Assembly (NCBI GenBank): GCA_964553795.1 | Contig: CAZKMR010000009.1 | Coordinates: 1-64,000, forward strand | From: JADLHS01 sp964553795 | Lineage (GTDB): Bacteria; Verrucomicrobiota; Verrucomicrobiia; Limisphaerales; JADLHS01 | Direction of reading: 5' to 3' | Length of the DNA stretch: 64,000 nt | Shown here: positions 60,589 through 64,000 of the stretch, piece after piece | How positions within the stretch are numbered: position 1 is the first letter of the stretch | Layout of the letters: the number at the start of each line of letters is the position of its first letter | Program-made: the position numbers and the translations under genes | The notes under the pieces: model-generated | The model's database searches: none | What the model saw: only the letters and a program-made list of their open reading frames with translations | Told to the model about the DNA's origin: nothing

Positions 60589-60957
60589 ATGTCTGCCGTC
60601 CCGCCAACCCCGCGCCGGTTGGGCCGCCGCGCCCGTATCAAGCAAGGTCGGGATTTTATGCGCGTGCGGCAGGGAGGCGAACGCGCCGTTAAAGGCTGCT
60701 TAATCGCCAATTGGTTGCGGTTACCGAGGGAATCCCGCTCGCGTCTGGGTGTGGTGGTCAGCAAGAAAGTCGGCAATGCGGTCGTGCGTAATCGCGCGAA
60801 AAGACTTTTGCGGGAGTCCTATCGCCAACATCAAAACGAGCTCGCGCAGCCGGTGGATCTGGTATTGGTGGCGCGCCCGTCCATCGCGCAGAAGGAATTT
60901 GCCGACGTGGAACGCGATTTGATCAGTACACTGCGCCAGGCGGGATTGCTGCAATGA
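60589..60957 (+). CDS. rnpA: Ribonuclease P protein component
   Basis: RnpA is the protein subunit of RNase P, which matures tRNA 5' ends. The 122-residue product has the family block SRLGVVVSKKVGNAVVRNRA followed by KRLLRESYR, preceded by QGRDFMRVRQGG. Length is typical. The gene overlaps yidD (ATGA). Confidence 0.95.
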   Translation: MSAVPPTPRRLGRRARIKQGRDFMRVRQGGERAVKGCLIANWLRLPRESRSRLGVVVSKKVGNAVVRNRAKRLLRESYRQHQNELAQPVDLVLVARPSIAQKEFADVERDLISTLRQAGLLQ

Positions 60958-61250
60958 ATCCAGCTCAACATCTCTTAATCGGAGCCGTGCGCGTCTATCG
61001 CGCGGTGCTCTCGCCGGCATTGGGCGCGTTTTTCGGGCCGACGGCGGGGTGCCGCTTCACGCCGACGTGTTCCGTTTACGCTGCCGATGCGGTTCGCACG
61101 CATGGCGCGGTGATGGGGAGTTGGCTGGCGCTGCGACGCGTTTGTCGCTGCCATCCGTGGGGCGGTTGCGGCCATGACCCCGTCCCTCCCGCGAAACCTG
61201 CTCCAATACTGCCAGTCGCTGCGCATCCCGCTCGCCCGACGGCTCGCTAA
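60954..61250 (+). CDS. yidD: Membrane protein insertion efficiency factor YidD
   Basis: The 98-residue product has the YidD pattern AVRVYRAVLSPALGAFFGP, CRFTPTCSVYAADAV and WLALRRVCRCHPWGGCGHDP, with its conserved cysteines. It assists YidC-dependent membrane insertion. The start overlaps the rnpA stop (ATGA), and yidC begins 9 nt downstream. Confidence 0.94.
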   Translation: MNPAQHLLIGAVRVYRAVLSPALGAFFGPTAGCRFTPTCSVYAADAVRTHGAVMGSWLALRRVCRCHPWGGCGHDPVPPAKPAPILPVAAHPARPTAR

Positions 61251-61259
61251 TCAATTTCC

Positions 61260-63104
61260 ATGGATAAGAAATCAACCGCCGTCATTGTTGTCTGCATTCT
61301 CCTGATGTTTTTGTGGCAAGGCGTTCTGGTGCCCAAATACTTCACCGATCCAGCGCCGACTCCGCCTCCGGGCAGCATCAATACCAATCTCCCCTCGGCC
61401 ACCACAACTACCGGCACCCAAACGGTTACCACCGCCGAATCTCCCGCCGCTATCGCAACTCCGGGCAACCTGACCCGCCCCGCGTTCAGCACCAATCAGA
61501 GCGAGGAACTGCTGATTGTTACCAACGAAAACGCTCGCTACATCTTCACGTCCCAAGGCGGCGGTTTGAAAGAAATTCAACTGGTGCAGTTTCGCGAAAC
61601 CATTACGCGTAAACGCAAGGATACCGTGAGCGTCACCAATGTCGCCACCCTCAACACGCCGTCGCAATTGCCGGTGTTGGCGATCTTGGGCGACTCCAGT
61701 GTGGTGGGCGACGGCGTTTTTACGCTGACCGCGACCGACAGCGGCGTGCGGGCGGAGAAGACGTTGCCGAACGGTTTGCGCCTGATCAAAGATTTTCATC
61801 CCAGCACCAATTACCTCGTCCACGCCACGGTGCGCTGGGAAAACCCGACCGCCAATGCCGTCGCATTGCCGACGCGCGAGTGGGTGGTCGGCACCGCCAC
61901 GCCAATGGGCCCGTCCGACGATGGCAGCGCCGTCGGTTTGATGTGGTATGACGGCGATGACAGTCACGAAACCCTGACCGCGTATTTCGACAACCGTACG
62001 CTGGGATGTTTCCCCGGCACGCCCAAAACCGAATTTCGCGCCGGTGACAGCAACGTCGTGTGGGTCGCGGCGCACAATCAATTCTTCGCGTTGCTCGCGA
62101 TGCCGGAGCAACCGGCGCAACAAGTCATTTCCCGCGTCATCCCCATGCCGCGCCCGACCGAAGGCCGCTTCAGTTTCCCGGACAAACCGTTGCGCAAAGG
62201 ATTTGAAACCACGTTCAGTTACCCGGCCACCATTCTCGCCTCCGGCCAAAACCTCGAGCAGCGTTTCAATCTGTTCATCGGACCGAAGGAGTATCGCACG
62301 CTGGCCGCGATTGCCGGACGATACGATAACAACGCCGACCTGGCGATGGGCTTCGGCTTCTTCGGCTTCTTCTCGAAAGCGCTGCTGCTGGTGATGAACT
62401 GGCTGCACAACACGCTGACGATTCCCTACGGCTGGGCGATCATCGTGCTGACGATTCTACTCAAGATTCTGTTCTGGCCGCTAACCGCCGCCAGCACACG
62501 TTCCGCGCAAAAGATGGCGGCCCTCGCGCCGCAACTCACCGCCATCAAGGAAAAATACAAAGATGACCCCGCCAAGTTTTCGCAGAAGCAGATGGAGTTC
62601 TTCCGCGAGAATAAAATCAATCCGCTCGCCGGTTGTTTGCCGATGCTGGTGCAATTGCCGGTGTTCTTCGGCCTGTTTATGATGTTGCGCTCGGCGATCG
62701 AATTGCGCGGCGCGAGTTTCTTGTGGGCGGTGGATTTGTCCCAATCGGACACGCTGTTCATCATTCCGGGCATCTCCTTCATTCCGTTCCTCAGCACGCC
62801 CGAGGGATTGCCGGTCAACCTGATGCCGTTGCTCTACATCGCGACGGCCATCTGGCAGACGCACATCACGCCCATGTCGCCCACGATGGACGCCATGCAG
62901 CAGAAGTTGATGCGCTGGATGCCGCTGATGTTTCTGGTGTTCCTCTACAACTTCTCGTCGGGCCTCGCGCTCTACATGACCGTCAACAACCTGTTGACCA
63001 TCCTGCAAACGTGGTTGATGAAGCGAAATGCGCCGCCCGCGCCCGTCATCGCCACGCCGACCAAGGCTTCAGTATTGACGCCTGCATCGAAAAAGAAGAA
63101 ATAG
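61260..63104 (+). CDS. yidC: Membrane protein insertase YidC
   Basis: A 614-residue insertase of the Gram-negative type. TM1 (STAVIVVCILLMFLWQGVLV) is followed by a large periplasmic beta-sandwich domain to about residue 360, then the conserved core (LHNTLTIPYGWAIIVLTILL, MAALAPQLTAIKEKYKDDPA, NKINPLAGCLPMLVQLPVFF, YNFSSGLALYMTVNNLL) and a basic tail. The periplasmic domain supports a diderm envelope. It works with YidD and the Sec translocon. Confidence 0.96.
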   Translation: MDKKSTAVIVVCILLMFLWQGVLVPKYFTDPAPTPPPGSINTNLPSATTTTGTQTVTTAESPAAIATPGNLTRPAFSTNQSEELLIVTNENARYIFTSQGGGLKEIQLVQFRETITRKRKDTVSVTNVATLNTPSQLPVLAILGDSSVVGDGVFTLTATDSGVRAEKTLPNGLRLIKDFHPSTNYLVHATVRWENPTANAVALPTREWVVGTATPMGPSDDGSAVGLMWYDGDDSHETLTAYFDNRTLGCFPGTPKTEFRAGDSNVVWVAAHNQFFALLAMPEQPAQQVISRVIPMPRPTEGRFSFPDKPLRKGFETTFSYPATILASGQNLEQRFNLFIGPKEYRTLAAIAGRYDNNADLAMGFGFFGFFSKALLLVMNWLHNTLTIPYGWAIIVLTILLKILFWPLTAASTRSAQKMAALAPQLTAIKEKYKDDPAKFSQKQMEFFRENKINPLAGCLPMLVQLPVFFGLFMMLRSAIELRGASFLWAVDLSQSDTLFIIPGISFIPFLSTPEGLPVNLMPLLYIATAIWQTHITPMSPTMDAMQQKLMRWMPLMFLVFLYNFSSGLALYMTVNNLLTILQTWLMKRNAPPAPVIATPTKASVLTPASKKKK

Positions 63105-63123
63105 TCCCCACCCCGATTCATTT

Positions 63124-63573
63124 ATGACTGTGCCACCCAAAGCCACGTTGGAAAAACTGCTCGACCTGCTCGGCTTCCCCGCGACCGTCGAAGAACGACA
63201 GGACGAGGACGGCATCATGCTCGATGTGAAATCGGAAGATTCCGGTCGTTTGATCGGGCGACAAGGCCAGACACTGGCGGACTTGCAATACATCGCAAAT
63301 CGCCTGTTGTTTCAGCAGGATCAAAACGCACCCAAGGTCACGGTGGACGTGGCCGGCTATCGCTCCCAGGCGCGCGAGGCGTTGGTGAAAAAGGCCCAGG
63401 AGGCTGCGGAAAAAGTCCGGCGCTGGGGAGAAATTGTGGAACTCGAACCGATGACCGCCTACGAACGGCGCATCGTGCATCAGACCCTCAAAGACGATCC
63501 GGACATCGAAACTCAAAGCGTCGAAGTGGATGGCACGGACAAGAAAGCCATTCTGCTCCGCTCCAAACACTGA
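63124..63573 (+). CDS. jag: RNA-binding protein KhpB/Jag
   Basis: The 149-residue product has a KH-II domain (DSGRLIGRQGQTLADLQYIA, with the GRQG loop) and a C-terminal R3H domain (MTAYERRIVHQTLKDDPDIE). The N-terminal Jag-N domain of Gram-positive homologues is very short here. It binds RNA. The location after yidC is conserved. mnmE, often next, is absent; a convergent mobA follows. Confidence 0.92.
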   Translation: MTVPPKATLEKLLDLLGFPATVEERQDEDGIMLDVKSEDSGRLIGRQGQTLADLQYIANRLLFQQDQNAPKVTVDVAGYRSQAREALVKKAQEAAEKVRRWGEIVELEPMTAYERRIVHQTLKDDPDIETQSVEVDGTDKKAILLRSKH

Positions 63574-63587
63574 GCGATTTCCGGCGG

Positions 63588-64000
63588 CTACGGGCGCAAA
63601 TCCTCCGGCGCGTTGACACTGCGGAAACTGGCGGCTGCTTCTGCTGGAACATCCAGAAACATCGCGAGCTGTTGTTGCACACATGCGCGCGCAAAATCCG
63701 TCGGCCCGGCCGCGCCAGTCTTGCGTTCCAATAGATTTGTCGCCAACGCGAGAGCCGACTTGGGATAAATCGCCGCCAAGGGTTCAATCCGTCCCGCCAC
63801 TTGCGGAATTACCCCGCCAATTTGCTCCCGGGCGTCAAGAAGCCAGCGCAACACTTCGACTTTCATCGCTGGCATATCCACAGCCAGCACGAGCAACCGC
63901 GGTGAACTTGCCACTGCCAAGCCTTGTTCGATACCCGCCAAGGGACCAGCATCGCGAATTCGATCCGTAACGACGCGACAATCCAACTTGGAATAGTCTG
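63588..64000 (-). CDS. mobA: Molybdenum cofactor guanylyltransferase MobA-like (5' end beyond window)
   Basis: The visible 137 codons are the C-terminal part of a MobA/MobA-like nucleotidyltransferase: DAGPLAGIEQGLAVASSPRL, then LVLAVDMPAM with the metal-binding Asp, and GRIEPLAAIYPKSAL. MobA attaches GMP to molybdopterin. The frame stays open to the window end (…DYSKLDCRVV), so the start and the P-loop-like LxGGxSxRMG segment lie outside. It is convergent with jag, with 14 nt between stops. Confidence 0.85.
   Translation of the reverse strand, partial: DYSKLDCRVVTDRIRDAGPLAGIEQGLAVASSPRLLVLAVDMPAMKVEVLRWLLDAREQIGGVIPQVAGRIEPLAAIYPKSALALATNLLERKTGAAGPTDFARACVQQQLAMFLDVPAEAAASFRSVNAPEDLRP

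Overview
The window is GC-rich bacterial DNA with tightly packed genes. It most likely comes from a Verrucomicrobiota bacterium of the Limisphaerales/Pedosphaera type. This is an inference from gene content: several prepilin-like proteins with a GFTLIE-type leader, a PEP-CTERM protein, an autotransporter-associated beta-strand repeat protein, secreted sulfatases, and the C-terminal 'ASTNLTDW...FYR' type ending typical of secreted proteins of that phylum. No rRNA gene, CRISPR array, transposase or phage gene was seen.

Layout. 1-6.4 kb: a [NiFe]-hydrogenase maturation cluster, hypA-hypB on the minus strand and hypF-C-D-E on the plus strand, with a six-arm hairpin cluster beyond hypB. 6.4-8.5 kb: fabG and pheA. 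8.5-17 kb: a TPR-AAA+ ATPase translationally coupled to two TPR/membrane paralogues, convergent with a MoxR-DUF58-transglutaminase operon. 17-24 kb: nagB-folA, yebC with a secreted protein, a sugar isomerase-like protein and three prepilin-like proteins. 24-29.2 kb: a minus-strand housekeeping run nusB-PHP-ftsY-cutC-ruvX-truA-small membrane protein-trmL. 29.3-29.7 kb: tRNA-Leu(CAG), tRNA-Arg(TCG) and a sulfatase gene remnant.

29.7-48.2 kb is the main accessory region. It looks like a polysaccharide-degradation locus: a parallel beta-helix protein, two Cys-type sulfatases, a GH50-like (agarase-related) enzyme, a PEP-CTERM protein and a large beta-strand-repeat protein. These genes are joined by overlapping stops and starts or short gaps. 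Three consecutive proteins share the same N-terminal domain of about 200 residues, which I do not recognise. On the opposite strand lie a sugar-binding lipoprotein without transporter partners, a propeller-type sensor kinase and a NarL-type regulator, a plausible sensory module for the locus.

48.6-53.5 kb: a TetR-controlled RND efflux operon with an operator that covers its own -10 element. 53.7-58.2 kb: a complete Liv branched-chain amino-acid ABC transporter, followed by a threonine-aldolase-like enzyme and a class A beta-lactamase-like hydrolase. 60.4-63.6 kb: the conserved rpmH-rnpA-yidD-yidC-jag cluster, then the C-terminal part of mobA, cut by the window end.

Two runs of exactly 100 N each sit between perfect 55-bp direct repeats (in hypF and ruvX). 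Collapsing each repeat restores a full-length reading frame, so both genes are probably intact and the gaps are assembly artefacts.
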